NCBI RefSeq assembly: GCF_013911965.1 | Contig: NZ_JACESE010000013.1 | Span: forward strand, 1 to 64,000 | DNA from: Phenylobacterium sp. | GTDB lineage: Bacteria > Pseudomonadota > Alphaproteobacteria > Caulobacterales > Caulobacteraceae | Length of the DNA stretch: 64,000 bases | Direction: 5' to 3' | Shown: piece after piece, positions 1-9,776 of the stretch | How positions within the stretch are numbered: the first letter of the stretch is position 1 | How the letters are laid out: each line of letters starts with the position of its first letter | Program-made: the position numbers and the translations under genes | The notes under the pieces: model-generated | Seen by the model: the letters and a program-made list of their open reading frames with translations, nothing else | Told to the model about the DNA's origin: nothing | The model's database searches: none

Positions 1-40
1 CCCCCGTGACCACCGCCCCCCGCGCGCCTATCTTCCGCGG

Positions 41-2887
41 ATGACCGACACGCTCGACGCCGCCCCGCTTCCCGACCTGCCACGGACGCCCACTCAGGAC
101 GGGCCGCCCGTGCGGCTCTATCTGGTGGACGGCTCGGGCTACATCTTCCGCGCCTATCACGCCCTGCCGCCCCTGACCCGCAAGAGCGACGGCCTGCCCA
201 TCGGGGCGGTCTCGGGCTTCTGCAACATGCTGTGGAAGCTGCTGGTCGACATGCGCGCCCAGGCCGATGCGCCGACCCACCTGGCCGTGGTGTTCGACCA
301 TTCGGAGAAGACGTTCCGCAACGACCTCTACGACCAGTACAAGGCCCACCGCCCGCCGCCGCCGGAGGACCTGATCCCCCAGTTCCCCCTGGTGCGCGAG
401 GCGACGCGGGCCTTCGGCGTGCCCTGCCTGGAGCTTCCCGGCTATGAGGCCGACGACCTGATCGCCGCCTATGCCTGCAAGGTGCGCGACGCCGGCGGCG
501 AGGTGACCATCATCTCGTCGGACAAGGACCTGATGCAGCTGGTCGGCGACAGCGTCTTCATGCTCGACACCATGAAGAACCTGCGCATCGGCCGCGAGCA
601 GGTGATCGAGAAGTTCGGCGTGCCGCCGGAGAAGGTGGTCGACGTCCAGGCCCTGTGTGGGGATTCCGTCGACAATGTGCCGGGCGCCCCGGGCATCGGC
701 ATCAAGACCGCCGCCCAGCTGATCAACGAATATGGCGATCTCGACACGCTGTTGTCCCGCGCCGAAGAGATCAAGCAGCCCAAGCGCCGCCAGACCCTGA
801 TCGACTTCGCCGACCAGATCCGCCTGTCGCGCGAGCTGGTCCGGCTGGACTGCAACACCCCGCTGCCCTCCCCCGTCGACGCGCTGGCGGTGACCGAGCC
901 GGACCGCACGAGCCTGGTCGCCTTCCTGGACGAGATGGAGTTCCGCACGCTCGCCCGCCGGGTGGGCCAGGGCGAGGCGGCGCCGAGCCAGGGCCCCGCC
1001 CCGGCCGCGCCGACGCCAAGCGCGCCCGAAATGCCGAAGATCGACGTCGAGGCCTATGCCTGCGTCCGCGATCTCGGGACCCTGGAAATGTGGATCGAGA
1101 AGGCCCGCGCCGCCGGGGTGGTGGCCTTCGACACCGAGACCGACGCCCTGTCCTCGGCCAGCGCCAATCTCTGCGGCGTGTCGCTGGCGGTCGCGCCGGG
1201 CGAGGCCTGCTACATCCCGCTGGGCCACGAGGAGCTGGACGGCCTGGCCCTGGAGGCGCCCGCCGACCTGACCCAGATCCCCATGCCGGTGGCGCTGGAG
1301 CTCTTGAAGCCCCTGCTGGAAGATCCGGCGGTGCTGAAGGTGGCGCAGAACGCCAAGTACGACCTGGCCGTCCTGTCGCGCTACGGCATCCGCGTGGCGC
1401 CGGTCGACGACACCATGCTGATCTCCTACGTGCTGGAGGCCGGCCTGCACGGCCACGGCATGGACGAGCTGTCGCGCCTGCACCTGGGCCACGAGCCCAT
1501 TCCCTTCAAGCAGGTGGCCGGGACCGGCAAGTCGCAGAAGAGCTTCAAGCATGTCGAGCTGAAGTCGGCGACCTGCTACGCGGCCGAGGACGCCGACGTC
1601 ACCTTCCGCCTCCATCAGGTGCTCAAGCCCCGCCTGGCCGCCGAGGGGCTGGCCACGGTCTATGAGACCCTGGAGCGGCCACTGGCCGGCGTGCTCGCCG
1701 ACATGGAGGTGGCCGGCATCGCGGTCGATCCCGAACGGCTGCGCCTGCTCTCCAACGACTTCTCCATGCGCATGGCCGAGTACGAGGCCAAGGCCCACGC
1801 CCTGGCCGGCCGGCCCTTCAACCTCGGCTCGCCCAAGCAGATCGGCGAGATCCTCTATCAGGAGATGGGCCTGGCCTCGGGCCGCACCACGGCCACCGGC
1901 GCCTCCTCCACCGACGCCTCGGTGCTGGAGGAGCTGGCCGCGCAAGGCCACGAACTGCCCCGCGTCCTGCTCGACTGGCGCCAGCTCTCCAAGCTGAAGG
2001 GCACCTATACCGACGCCCTGGTGGCCGCCATCTCGCCGGAGACCAGGCGCGTCCACACCTCCTTCGCGCTCGCCGCCACCACGACGGGGCGGCTGTCCTC
2101 GTCGGACCCCAACCTGCAGAACATCCCCATCCGCACCGAAGAGGGGCGCAAGATCCGCCAGGCCTTCGTGGCGGAGCCGGGCAAGGTGCTGATCAGCGCC
2201 GACTACAGCCAGATCGAGCTGCGCATCCTGGCCCATATGGGCGACATCCCGCAGCTCAAGCGCGCCTTCCAGGAGGGCCTGGACATCCACGCCATGACGG
2301 CCTCGGAGATGTTCGGCGTGCCGATCGAGGGCATGCCGGGCGAGACGCGCCGGCGGGCCAAGGCGATCAATTTCGGCATCGTCTACGGCATCTCGGCCTT
2401 CGGTCTCTCCAACCAGCTCTCCATCCCGCAGGACGAGGCGGCGGCCTATATCCGCACCTATTTCGAACGTTTCCCCGGCATCCGCGACTACATGGACCGG
2501 GAGAAGGCGCGCGTGCGGGCGCAGGGGTTCGTCACCACCCTGTTCGGCCGCAAGGTGAACATCCCCGACGTGAAGGCCAAGTCGGTGGGCCAGCGCGCCT
2601 TCGCCGACCGGGCGGCCATCAACGCCCCCATCCAGGGGACGGCCGCCGACGTCATCCGCCGGGCCATGATCCGCATGCCGGGCGCGCTGGCGGCCGAGGG
2701 GCTGCAGGCGAAGATGCTGCTGCAGGTGCACGACGAACTGGTCTTCGAAGCGCCGGAAGCCGAGGCCGATGCGGCCATCGCGGTCATCAAGCGCGTGATG
2801 GAGACCGCCGCCGAACCGGCCGTGGCCTTCAGCGTGCCGCTGGAGGTCGAGGCCCGCGCCGCCGGCAACTGGGACGACGCGCACTGA
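41..2887 (+). CDS. polA: DNA polymerase I
   Basis: Repair and Okazaki-fragment-processing polymerase, cytoplasmic. The 948 residues match the usual Pol I length and all three domains are visible. A 5'-nuclease/flap domain (about 25-310) carries YEADDLIAAY and a helix-hairpin-helix stretch VPGAPGIGIKTAAQL. A 3'-5' exonuclease domain (about 340-530) keeps the DxE motif in VAFDTETDAL and a YAAEDADVTFRLH segment. The family A polymerase domain (about 560-948) has motif A DYSQIELRILAHM, the O helix RRRAKAINFGIVYG and motif C QVHDELVFE. A proline/alanine-rich linker lies near 325-340. The ATG has no strong Shine-Dalgarno sequence before it. The catalytic residues look intact, so proofreading is expected. 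Confidence 0.98.
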   Translation: MTDTLDAAPLPDLPRTPTQDGPPVRLYLVDGSGYIFRAYHALPPLTRKSDGLPIGAVSGFCNMLWKLLVDMRAQADAPTHLAVVFDHSEKTFRNDLYDQYKAHRPPPPEDLIPQFPLVREATRAFGVPCLELPGYEADDLIAAYACKVRDAGGEVTIISSDKDLMQLVGDSVFMLDTMKNLRIGREQVIEKFGVPPEKVVDVQALCGDSVDNVPGAPGIGIKTAAQLINEYGDLDTLLSRAEEIKQPKRRQTLIDFADQIRLSRELVRLDCNTPLPSPVDALAVTEPDRTSLVAFLDEMEFRTLARRVGQGEAAPSQGPAPAAPTPSAPEMPKIDVEAYACVRDLGTLEMWIEKARAAGVVAFDTETDALSSASANLCGVSLAVAPGEACYIPLGHEELDGLALEAPADLTQIPMPVALELLKPLLEDPAVLKVAQNAKYDLAVLSRYGIRVAPVDDTMLISYVLEAGLHGHGMDELSRLHLGHEPIPFKQVAGTGKSQKSFKHVELKSATCYAAEDADVTFRLHQVLKPRLAAEGLATVYETLERPLAGVLADMEVAGIAVDPERLRLLSNDFSMRMAEYEAKAHALAGRPFNLGSPKQIGEILYQEMGLASGRTTATGASSTDASVLEELAAQGHELPRVLLDWRQLSKLKGTYTDALVAAISPETRRVHTSFALAATTTGRLSSSDPNLQNIPIRTEEGRKIRQAFVAEPGKVLISADYSQIELRILAHMGDIPQLKRAFQEGLDIHAMTASEMFGVPIEGMPGETRRRAKAINFGIVYGISAFGLSNQLSIPQDEAAAYIRTYFERFPGIRDYMDREKARVRAQGFVTTLFGRKVNIPDVKAKSVGQRAFADRAAINAPIQGTAADVIRRAMIRMPGALAAEGLQAKMLLQVHDELVFEAPEAEADAAIAVIKRVMETAAEPAVAFSVPLEVEARAAGNWDDAH

Positions 2888-2983
2888 CAAGGCCCCTCTG
2901 GCGTCAAGCGCGAGGGTGACGTCGAGGGGGCGCGCGCACCGCATCCCGGAACCTGCGCCTTGGCCTCACGTTCCGGCCCGGTC

Positions 2984-3862
2984 ATGGTCGCAGCCTCCGA
3001 ACACGAAGCCGAGACCGCCGTCCGCCAGACCCTGCGCTGGCTGAGGGCGGCGCCGCTCGGCGCGCTCACCCAGCTCGCCTGCCGCTTCGGCTACGCCGCC
3101 CGCGGCTTCGTCTATCTGAGCATCGGGGCCATCGCCCTGTTTGCGGCCCTGGAGCTGGCGCCGGAGGCCGAGGGCTCCATGGGCGCCCTGCGCGCCTGGG
3201 CGCAATGGCCGCTGGGCTTCGTGCTGCTGTGGGTCACGGGCCTTGGCCTCTACGGCTTCGCCGGCTGGCGGCTGCTGCAGTCGGTGTTCGACGCCGACCG
3301 GCAGGGGACCGCGATGAAGGCCATCCTGACCCGCCTCGGCCAGGCGATCAGCGGCGCCGTCTATGGCGGCCTGGGCTACTCCGTCTTCGGCGCCCTCGAC
3401 ACGCTGGAGGATCTCGCCGAACCCGACGACCAGGGCGCCGAACAGGCCGCCGCCCAGCAGGCGCTGGCCATGCCGGGCGGCGAACTGGCCATCGCCGCCG
3501 TGGGCGTCTTCGTCTTCGCCGCCGGCGTGGCCAATATCGTCAAGGCGGTGCGCGGAAATCTGGACGAGCGCCTCGTCTGCCAGGACCGGCTGAGCGAGGC
3601 CGCGGGCCTGATCGGCCGCATCGGCTACGGCGCCCGCGGCGTCGCCTTCCTGACCGCCGGGACGATGCTCGCCCGCGCCGGCCTGCACGCCAGCGCCGAG
3701 GAGGCCGCGGGCCTGGGCGACGCGCTCCAGGCCCTGGAGCGCGCGCCCCTAGGTTCGCCCCTGCTGGTCCTGGTGGCGCTGGGCCTCGTCGCCTTCGGCC
3801 TCTTCGCCCTGCTGGAGGCCCGCTACCGCATCATCCCCGCCAGCGAGGTGGTGGAGGATTAG
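2984..3862 (+). CDS. DUF1206 membrane protein
   Basis: Integral inner-membrane protein of 292 residues with internally repeated paired hydrophobic segments, as in DUF1206 proteins. Each repeat begins with a small-residue motif: GYAARGFVYLSIG, then AVYGGLGYSVFGA, then GYGARGVAFLTAG. About six membrane segments can be counted. The biochemical role of the family is unknown. A TTG at 2960 would add eight residues; the ATG at 2984 is preferred because the first repeat follows after a short cytoplasmic tail. It lies about 95 bp after polA and converges with the phosphatase gene, which ends at 3859, so the two stops overlap by four bases. Confidence 0.85.
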   Translation: MVAASEHEAETAVRQTLRWLRAAPLGALTQLACRFGYAARGFVYLSIGAIALFAALELAPEAEGSMGALRAWAQWPLGFVLLWVTGLGLYGFAGWRLLQSVFDADRQGTAMKAILTRLGQAISGAVYGGLGYSVFGALDTLEDLAEPDDQGAEQAAAQQALAMPGGELAIAAVGVFVFAAGVANIVKAVRGNLDERLVCQDRLSEAAGLIGRIGYGARGVAFLTAGTMLARAGLHASAEEAAGLGDALQALERAPLGSPLLVLVALGLVAFGLFALLEARYRIIPASEVVED

Positions 3863-4638
3863 GCCGCCGCCCGGGCGGCCCTGGCCTGGATGATCTTCTG
3901 ACCGGAATCGTCGAGCCGCGCGGCGGTGAGCACGCCCGTCGCATAGGCGCCGGTGTCGAGGCCCAGGCGGTGGCGGGTGACCTGCGGGGCCTCCATGGGC
4001 GTATGGCCATGGACGATCACCTTGCCGAAGGGGCCCGAGGCCTGCAGGAACTCGCCGCGGATCCACAGCAGGTCCTTCTCCGCCTGCCGCGCCAGCGGCA
4101 CGCCCGGCCGGACCCCGGCATGGACGAAGGCGTAGTCGCCCACCTCCAGCATCAGCTCCAGGCCCGAATAGAAGTCGCGATGGTGTGCGGGCAGGCCGGC
4201 GTCGAACTCCGCCCGGGCGCGAGCCCAGGCTTCCAGGTCGGTGCGCGCCGCCGGCGGCTGGACGCCATAGGAGGCCAGCGTCGCCGAACCCCCGTGCTCG
4301 GCCCAGGTGACGCCGAAGGCCGCGTCGTCGAGGAACTGCAGCAGCGCCTCTTCGTGATTGCCCTTCAGGGCGCGGACCTCGAAGGGCGAGGCGCGCGCGG
4401 TCTCGAGGATGGTCTCCACAACCTCCGCCGAGCCGGGGCCGCGGTCCACATAGTCGCCCAGGAAGACCAGCAGCGGCGCCTGGGCCGGCGCGCTGGCCTC
4501 GGCGTCGCGGGCGAGCTCGCGCAGGAGCGAGCCGAGCAGGTCCGAGCGCCCGTGGATGTCGCCCACCGCATAGACCAGCCGCCCGTCCGTGGAGGGCGGG
4601 GCGGCGGACTTCCGTTGGCCGAAGAGGCGGGAGAACAA
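3859..4638 (-). CDS. PPP-type serine/threonine phosphatase / metallophosphoesterase
   Basis: Calcineurin-like phosphatase with the two-metal signature order of the PPP family: GDIHGR near the N terminus, GDYVDRGP about 45 residues later, GNHEE about 30 residues after that, then HAGVRPG and VHGHTP. These supply the metal-binding Asp, His and Asn residues, so the enzyme should be active on phosphoproteins or dinucleotide polyphosphates; the substrate cannot be told from sequence. I chose the TTG at 4638 (MFSRLFGQRK...) because a GGAGGTT ribosome-binding site lies just upstream. A TTG at 4695 would add 19 residues. It stands 69 bp downstream of the SLC13 gene in the same direction and overlaps the DUF1206 stop by four bases. 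Confidence 0.88.
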   Translation of the reverse strand: MFSRLFGQRKSAAPPSTDGRLVYAVGDIHGRSDLLGSLLRELARDAEASAPAQAPLLVFLGDYVDRGPGSAEVVETILETARASPFEVRALKGNHEEALLQFLDDAAFGVTWAEHGGSATLASYGVQPPAARTDLEAWARARAEFDAGLPAHHRDFYSGLELMLEVGDYAFVHAGVRPGVPLARQAEKDLLWIRGEFLQASGPFGKVIVHGHTPMEAPQVTRHRLGLDTGAYATGVLTAARLDDSGQKIIQARAARAAA

Positions 4639-4707
4639 GGGCGGTCGAACCTCCAGGTTGCGCCGGGCAGATAGTGCGCGTCCCGCAGCGGTCAAGGCAA
4701 GCTGCGC

Positions 4708-6450
4708 CTATCCGAAGACGGCGGAGATGACGGCCGCCGAGGTCGCCACCACCAGGATGGAGAGGAAGGCGCCCACCCGCCCGTAGTCGGCGAACTTGTA
4801 GCCGCCCGGCCCCATGACCAGCAGGTTGTTCTGGTGCCCGATGGGGGTCAGGAAGTCCGAAGAGGCGCCGATCAGCACGGCCAGCAGCAGGGCGTCCGGC
4901 GACACCCCGAGCTGGTTGGCCACGGCGATCGCCACCGGGCCCATGATGACGGCGGTGGCGACATTGTTGAGGAAGATGGACAGCAGCAGGGTCGCCGCCG
5001 TGGTGGCCGCCGCCGCCGCCCACAGCGCGGAGTCGCCCAGCGCCAGGCCCAGCCAGTCGGCCACGATGGCGGCCGCCCCGCTGGTCTCGAAGCTTTGGCC
5101 CACCGGGATCATGGCGCCCAGGAGGACGATGGCCGGCCAGTCGATGGAGGAATAGATCTCCCCCGAGGGCAGGAAGCGCAGGGCCGCCAGTCCGGCGGCG
5201 GCGGCCGCGAAGGTCAGCGCCGTGGGCAGGCCGAAGCCCACCGCGGCGATGACGGCGGCGGCGTAGATGGCCAGGGCCAGGGCCGCCCGCCGCGGCTGCA
5301 CGGCCACCGCCGACTTGCGGTCGAGCTCCAGAAGGCGGCCGTAGCGCAGATAGCTCTCCAGCCGCTCGGCCGGGCCGTGGACGACGAGCTGGTCGCCGGC
5401 CCGGATCTCCATGGCCCCCAGCGGCCCGTCGGCGCCCGCGGCCCGCGGCCCGGCGGCCACCACGCGCAGCTCCCGGTCGGTCTCGGCGGCGATGGTGTCG
5501 TAGGGCCGGCCGATCAGGGGCGAGCCATGGGCCACGGCGACGCGCGAGGTCACCGCGTCCTGCGCCGTCGACCGCTCCACCGTCAGCTCGCAGCCGACCT
5601 TCTTGGCGAACTCCCAGGGGTCGATGGAGGAGACCACCAGGATCCGGTCGGTGGAGGCCAGGCGGTCCACCCTGTCGGGCTTCAGGCGGCGGTGCCGCCG
5701 GACGACCCCCAGCACATGGGCGCCGGCCTCCTTGATCTGGCCGAACAGCGCCTCTGGCGTCAGCTCGGCCTCGTCCTCGCTCGCCGGGCGCGGCGGGGCC
5801 AGTTCGAAGACGTTGCGGCCGCCGCTGGCGGCCTCCTCGCCCTTGCGGCTGGGCGTCAGGCGCCAGCCCACCAGGCAGAGGTAGAGCAGCCCCATGCCGG
5901 CCACGGCGACGCCCACGGGCGTCATGTCGAAGAAGCCGAAGGGCTCGCCGAGCTGCTCGCGACGGACCGACGAAAGGATCAGGTTGGCCGGCGTGCCGAT
6001 GAGCGTCGTCATCCCGCCCAGGATGGTGGCGAAGGCGAGCGGCATGAGCCCCGCGCCGGCCGGCCGGCCCGAGGCGCGGCAGACGCTGGCCACCGCCGGC
6101 ATGGTGATGGCGAGCGCCGCGATATTGTTCATGAAGGCCGAAAGGACGGCCGCCGTCAGCAGCAGGATGCTGAGCTGCAGGGAGAAGGGCGCCTTCAGCG
6201 CCGCCAGCTTCTCCGTCGCCGCGGCCGCCACGCCGGTGAGTTCGATGGCCCGGCCGATGATCAGCACCGCCGCGACCACGACGACGGCCGGGTCGGAAAA
6301 GCCCTGCAGCGCCTGGTCGGGCGCCACAAGGCCCAGCACGAGGCAGGCGCCGAGCGCGGTGATCGCCACCAGGTCGTGGCGCACCCGGTCCCAGGCGAAC
6401 AGGCCGAGCGCGATCAGCAGGACGAGGCCCGCCAGCAGAGCGTCGCTCAA
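4708..6450 (-). CDS. SLC13-family permease with TrkA-C domains
   Basis: Ion or dicarboxylate/sulfate transporter of 580 residues (DASS/SLC13, ArsB-NhaD superfamily). The N-terminal bundle carries the hairpin motif AFMNNIAALAITMP and a TPANL segment (LIGTPANLILSSV). A cytosolic region (about 195-375) holds two RCK/TrkA-C-like modules, such as SPLIGRPYDTI followed by RAGDQLVVHGPAERL. The C-terminal bundle repeats the signature IFLNNVATAVIMGPVA and DFLTPIGHQNNLLV. The start is a TTG whose last bases overlap the stop of the upstream DUF389 gene (TTGA), which places it in that transcript. The substrate is unknown; the TrkA-C domains suggest ligand gating from the cytosol. Confidence 0.88.
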   Translation of the reverse strand: MSDALLAGLVLLIALGLFAWDRVRHDLVAITALGACLVLGLVAPDQALQGFSDPAVVVVAAVLIIGRAIELTGVAAAATEKLAALKAPFSLQLSILLLTAAVLSAFMNNIAALAITMPAVASVCRASGRPAGAGLMPLAFATILGGMTTLIGTPANLILSSVRREQLGEPFGFFDMTPVGVAVAGMGLLYLCLVGWRLTPSRKGEEAASGGRNVFELAPPRPASEDEAELTPEALFGQIKEAGAHVLGVVRRHRRLKPDRVDRLASTDRILVVSSIDPWEFAKKVGCELTVERSTAQDAVTSRVAVAHGSPLIGRPYDTIAAETDRELRVVAAGPRAAGADGPLGAMEIRAGDQLVVHGPAERLESYLRYGRLLELDRKSAVAVQPRRAALALAIYAAAVIAAVGFGLPTALTFAAAAAGLAALRFLPSGEIYSSIDWPAIVLLGAMIPVGQSFETSGAAAIVADWLGLALGDSALWAAAAATTAATLLLSIFLNNVATAVIMGPVAIAVANQLGVSPDALLLAVLIGASSDFLTPIGHQNNLLVMGPGGYKFADYGRVGAFLSILVVATSAAVISAVFG

Positions 6451-8102
6451 GCGCCGGCCCCCGGCTGGGCGGCGGCCGGCGGCGGCGGCGGCGGCTCGGC
6501 GTCCTGGCCCGGCACGCCGAGCGGCCGCACCGCGGCGTACCACAGGACGGACGGATCTTCCGGCGCGACGTCCGGAATGTTGGTGGTGATCTCGACGCCC
6601 CGCACGCCCATGGCCTCCAGCCGCTCGGCCACGGCCTGCGCACGGGCGGCCGCCACCCGCGCGTCGCGCGGTCGCGGCCCCCTAGGGCCGGGGCTGGCCG
6701 ATCCAATGACTTGAGCGGCCGGAATGTTCCATCGCCGGAAGGCCCAGGCGATCAGATCCAGGCGCCGCTCGGCGGATTCGCTCAGCGTGCTGCGGCCCTC
6801 CTCGAAGGGGATGAGGGGCAGGTCGACGAAGGGCGGGGTGAGCTCCAGCCGCACCTCCGGCAGGAAACGCTGGGCGGCCGCTTCCAGAGCCGCATAGTCG
6901 CTGAGCGTCGCGCCGTCCTCCAGCCGCACCGCCGCCGTCAGGCGCCCGGGCTCCGGCGCCACGGCGGCCTCCACCGTGGCCACGCCGCCCAGCATGTCGC
7001 GCAGACGCTGCTCGGGCGTGGAGCGCAACGGACGGGAGGTGGCGAGCGCCCGGTTGGCCAGGGCCCCGCCCGCCGGGTCGGCCTGGGGCAGGCCGTCGGC
7101 GGTCAGGATCTGCTCGATCTGCACGTTCGGCCGTCCGCCCAGGGCCTCGGCGACGCGGGCGTCGGCCTGCCGCTGAAAGCGGCTGGTGACGATGACGGCC
7201 CGCACCTCCTCCACCCCGCCCCCGCCGGCGCGCACCTGGAGGTCGGTGATGTGCTGATCGCTGGTGGCGAAGACCTGCTGGATGGCGTTGCGCACGCGGG
7301 CGGTCTCGCGCGCCTCCACCACGATGTCGCGCAGGGAGACGGCCAGGGGCAGGGAGAGCAGCAACAGAGTCGCCACCAGGGCGATCTCCTCCCACCGGCG
7401 GCGGCGGCGGATCACCGGCGTGAAGCCGTAGCGGCGCGCGACCGCCACCACCGCGCCGAGAATGGCGACGACATTGGTCAGGAACAGCAGAAGGGCGCCG
7501 CCGGCCACGCCCCAGGCCCGCGTCGCCACGCCATACCCGACCACGGCCAGGGGCGGCATCAGGGCCGTGGCGATGGCCACGCCGGCCACCACGCCCGGCC
7601 GCTTGGTGATCAGCACGTAGGCGCCGACGATCCCCGACAGGATGGCGACGATCAGGTCGAGCAGGGTCGGCCGGGTGCGCGCCAGGATTTCCGGGGTGAC
7701 GTCACGCAGCGGCGAGGCGAAGACGATCAGGGCCGAGGCCGCCACCGACACCGCCGCCCCCAGGGCCAGGCTCACCGCCGCCCGCTCGAAGGCCCGCGCG
7801 TCGAGCCGCGCCACCCCCATGCCCATGCCCATGATCGGCCCCATGAGCGGGGAGATGAGCATGGCCCCGATGACCACCGCGGCCGAGGACTGCAGCAGGC
7901 CCAGCGCGGCGATGCCGCAGGAGCAGAAGAGCAGGGCGAAATAGCCGTTGGAGATCCGCGCGCCCTCGGCGACCTCGGCCTCGATCTGCAGGCGCTCGGC
8001 GTCGGTATGGGGGGCCGCGCGGTTGTCCAGCGCCTCGCGGAGCCGCTTCCAGCCGAGGCGGACAAGGGCGCGCAGGCGCAGGGGAACGAAGCTCTCGAAC
8101 AT
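6447..8102 (-). CDS. DUF389 (TIGR00341) membrane protein with OmpA-like C-terminal domain
   Basis: 551-residue membrane protein. After a short basic N terminus, residues about 45-280 form a DUF389 core with the conserved ISNGYFALL, VVIGAMLISPLMGPIMGMGMG and TALMPPLAVVGYG segments and six or more membrane helices. After a strongly basic loop (RRRRRW) and a last helix, a soluble extension of about 260 residues follows, ending in an OmpA/MotB-like module: FEEGRSTLSESAERRLDLIAWAFRRW, then AAARAQAVAERLEAMGV. OmpA-like modules bind peptidoglycan, so a periplasmic tail is inferred. The gene is first in a coupled pair with the SLC13 transporter (4-base overlap). The function of DUF389 is not established. 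Confidence 0.85.
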   Translation of the reverse strand: MFESFVPLRLRALVRLGWKRLREALDNRAAPHTDAERLQIEAEVAEGARISNGYFALLFCSCGIAALGLLQSSAAVVIGAMLISPLMGPIMGMGMGVARLDARAFERAAVSLALGAAVSVAASALIVFASPLRDVTPEILARTRPTLLDLIVAILSGIVGAYVLITKRPGVVAGVAIATALMPPLAVVGYGVATRAWGVAGGALLLFLTNVVAILGAVVAVARRYGFTPVIRRRRRWEEIALVATLLLLSLPLAVSLRDIVVEARETARVRNAIQQVFATSDQHITDLQVRAGGGGVEEVRAVIVTSRFQRQADARVAEALGGRPNVQIEQILTADGLPQADPAGGALANRALATSRPLRSTPEQRLRDMLGGVATVEAAVAPEPGRLTAAVRLEDGATLSDYAALEAAAQRFLPEVRLELTPPFVDLPLIPFEEGRSTLSESAERRLDLIAWAFRRWNIPAAQVIGSASPGPRGPRPRDARVAAARAQAVAERLEAMGVRGVEITTNIPDVAPEDPSVLWYAAVRPLGVPGQDAEPPPPPPAAAQPGAGA

Positions 8103-8149
8103 GCCGGCCGTTTAGCGGATGCAGGCCGGGCCTGTCTCGCCTGTCTCGG

Positions 8150-9760
8150 TCACGCCGCCGCGCGCTGGCTCGGCCGGCCGGCCGCGGCGGCGCCGATCTC
8201 GAAACGCGCGATGCTGTCGGCCAGGATCTTGGCCTCGCTGTTCAGCGAATGGCTGGCGGCCGTTGTCTCCTCCACCATGGCGGCGTTCTGCTGGGTGACG
8301 CGGTCCATCTCGTTGACCGCGGTGTTCACCTCCTGAAGGCCCGTGGCCTGCTCGCCGGCGCTGGCGGCGATCTGGCGCACCAGCTCGTCGATCTGCGCCA
8401 CCTGGGAGACGATCCGTTCCAGCGCGGCGCCGGTCTGGCCGACGAGACCCACCCCCTGCTCGACCTGGTTGGTGGAGGCGCTGATCAGAGCCTTGATCTC
8501 CTTGGCCGCGTCGGCGGACCGCTGGGCCAGCGCCCGCACCTCGGAGGCGACCACCGCGAAGCCCTTGCCGGATTCGCCGGCGCGGGCGGCTTCGACGCCC
8601 GCGTTCAGGGCCAGCAGGTTGGTCTGGAAGGCGATCTCGTCGATCACGCCGATGATCTGGCTGATCTGCTGGGCGGAGGTTTCGATCTGGGCCATGGCCG
8701 CGACAGCGTCGGCGACGACAACCCCGGCCCGCTCGGCGTCGGCGCGCGAACTGGCCACCACCGCGGCGGCCTCCTTCGCGCCCTCGGCGCTCTTGCGGCC
8801 GGTCGCCGTCACCTCGTCCAGCGCCGCGGCCGTTTCCTCAAGGCCGGCCGCCTGCTGCTCGGTGCGGCGCGAGAGGTTGTCCGCCGCCGCGGCGATCTCA
8901 CCGGCGCCGGCGCTCATGTTGTGGGCGGCGCGGGCGATCACCGTCATCGCCGCCTGAAGCTGGTCGGCGGCGGCGTTGAAGTCGCGGCGCAGGGCCTCGT
9001 ACTGCGGCGTGAAGGCTTGGGCGATACGATAGGTCAGAACGCCGCGCGCCAAGTGGTCGAGACCTGCGGCGAGACCTTCCACGACCGCCTTGCGCTCCTC
9101 CTCGACCGCGGTCTGGAGCTGGTGACGCTCCTGGCTGGCCGCGGCCTCGGCGGCGCGCGAGCGCTCCACCGCCTCGGCCGCCTGCTCGGCCGCGGCGCGG
9201 GCCTCCTCGGCGCGCGCCACGGCCGCGCTGGAGGTCTCGAACATCTGCAGGATGCGCAGGGCCGCCCAGATGAGGACGCCGGCCTCGGCCACCAGGATGA
9301 CGGCGTGCAACAGCACGCGGGCGATGTCGCCCCCGCCGGGGAAGACGGCCGCCGGCAGCAGGAAGCTGAGCGACAGGTGGTGCGCCGCCACGGCGCCGGC
9401 CGCCGCGACGATGGCGCGCCAGTCGCAGAAGACGATCAGGGTCGCGAGCGCCGCGAAATAGGCCATGTGGATGTCGATCTGCCAGGCCTGGCCCGCATAG
9501 GCGGCGACCAGCAGCGAGACGCCGCCCATCAGGGCGACGCTGAGCGCCGCGCGTCCGGCCGCGCCCTCGCGGTCCAGCCGGGCCAGCAGGGTCGCCGCGC
9601 CGGCCAGGGCCGAGGCCGAAAGGCCGAGCGCGAGCCACGGCCCGCCATGCGTGGCCGCCGCGATGGCCACCAGCGGGACGAAGAGCCAGCAGAGGACGGT
9701 GATCACCTTGGCCCCGAAGGCGCGCTGTGCGTCGAGGGTCACGGTCTGGGAGGCGGACAT
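8150..9760 (-). CDS. Methyl-accepting chemotaxis protein with integral-membrane sensor
   Basis: Chemoreceptor of 536 residues. Residues about 15-175 form roughly six hydrophobic segments with little periplasmic loop and several histidines (DIHMAYFAAL, AAHHLSLSFL), so sensing is probably within the membrane. A coiled coil rich in Ala and Glu follows (about 175-225), then a HAMP-like segment (LARGVLTYRI). The signalling domain is complete: tip region EIAFQTNLLALNAGVEAARAGE continuing to GKGFAVVASEVRALAQRS, with Glu/Gln-rich candidate methylation helices on both sides. No CheR-docking pentapeptide is present. It probably feeds CheA/CheW, which are not in this window. A small exported-protein gene ends 16 bp upstream in the same direction. 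Confidence 0.93.
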   Translation of the reverse strand: MSASQTVTLDAQRAFGAKVITVLCWLFVPLVAIAAATHGGPWLALGLSASALAGAATLLARLDREGAAGRAALSVALMGGVSLLVAAYAGQAWQIDIHMAYFAALATLIVFCDWRAIVAAAGAVAAHHLSLSFLLPAAVFPGGGDIARVLLHAVILVAEAGVLIWAALRILQMFETSSAAVARAEEARAAAEQAAEAVERSRAAEAAASQERHQLQTAVEEERKAVVEGLAAGLDHLARGVLTYRIAQAFTPQYEALRRDFNAAADQLQAAMTVIARAAHNMSAGAGEIAAAADNLSRRTEQQAAGLEETAAALDEVTATGRKSAEGAKEAAAVVASSRADAERAGVVVADAVAAMAQIETSAQQISQIIGVIDEIAFQTNLLALNAGVEAARAGESGKGFAVVASEVRALAQRSADAAKEIKALISASTNQVEQGVGLVGQTGAALERIVSQVAQIDELVRQIAASAGEQATGLQEVNTAVNEMDRVTQQNAAMVEETTAASHSLNSEAKILADSIARFEIGAAAAGRPSQRAAA

Positions 9761-9776
9761 GGTCGCGGTTCCGGGA

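Noticed and set aside
3749-6706. 985-codon minus-strand open frame
   Set aside because: It runs across the phosphatase and SLC13 genes in another frame and consists of low-complexity Arg/Gly/Pro/Ala text. The overlapping frames have clear motifs, so this is a shadow of GC-rich coding DNA.
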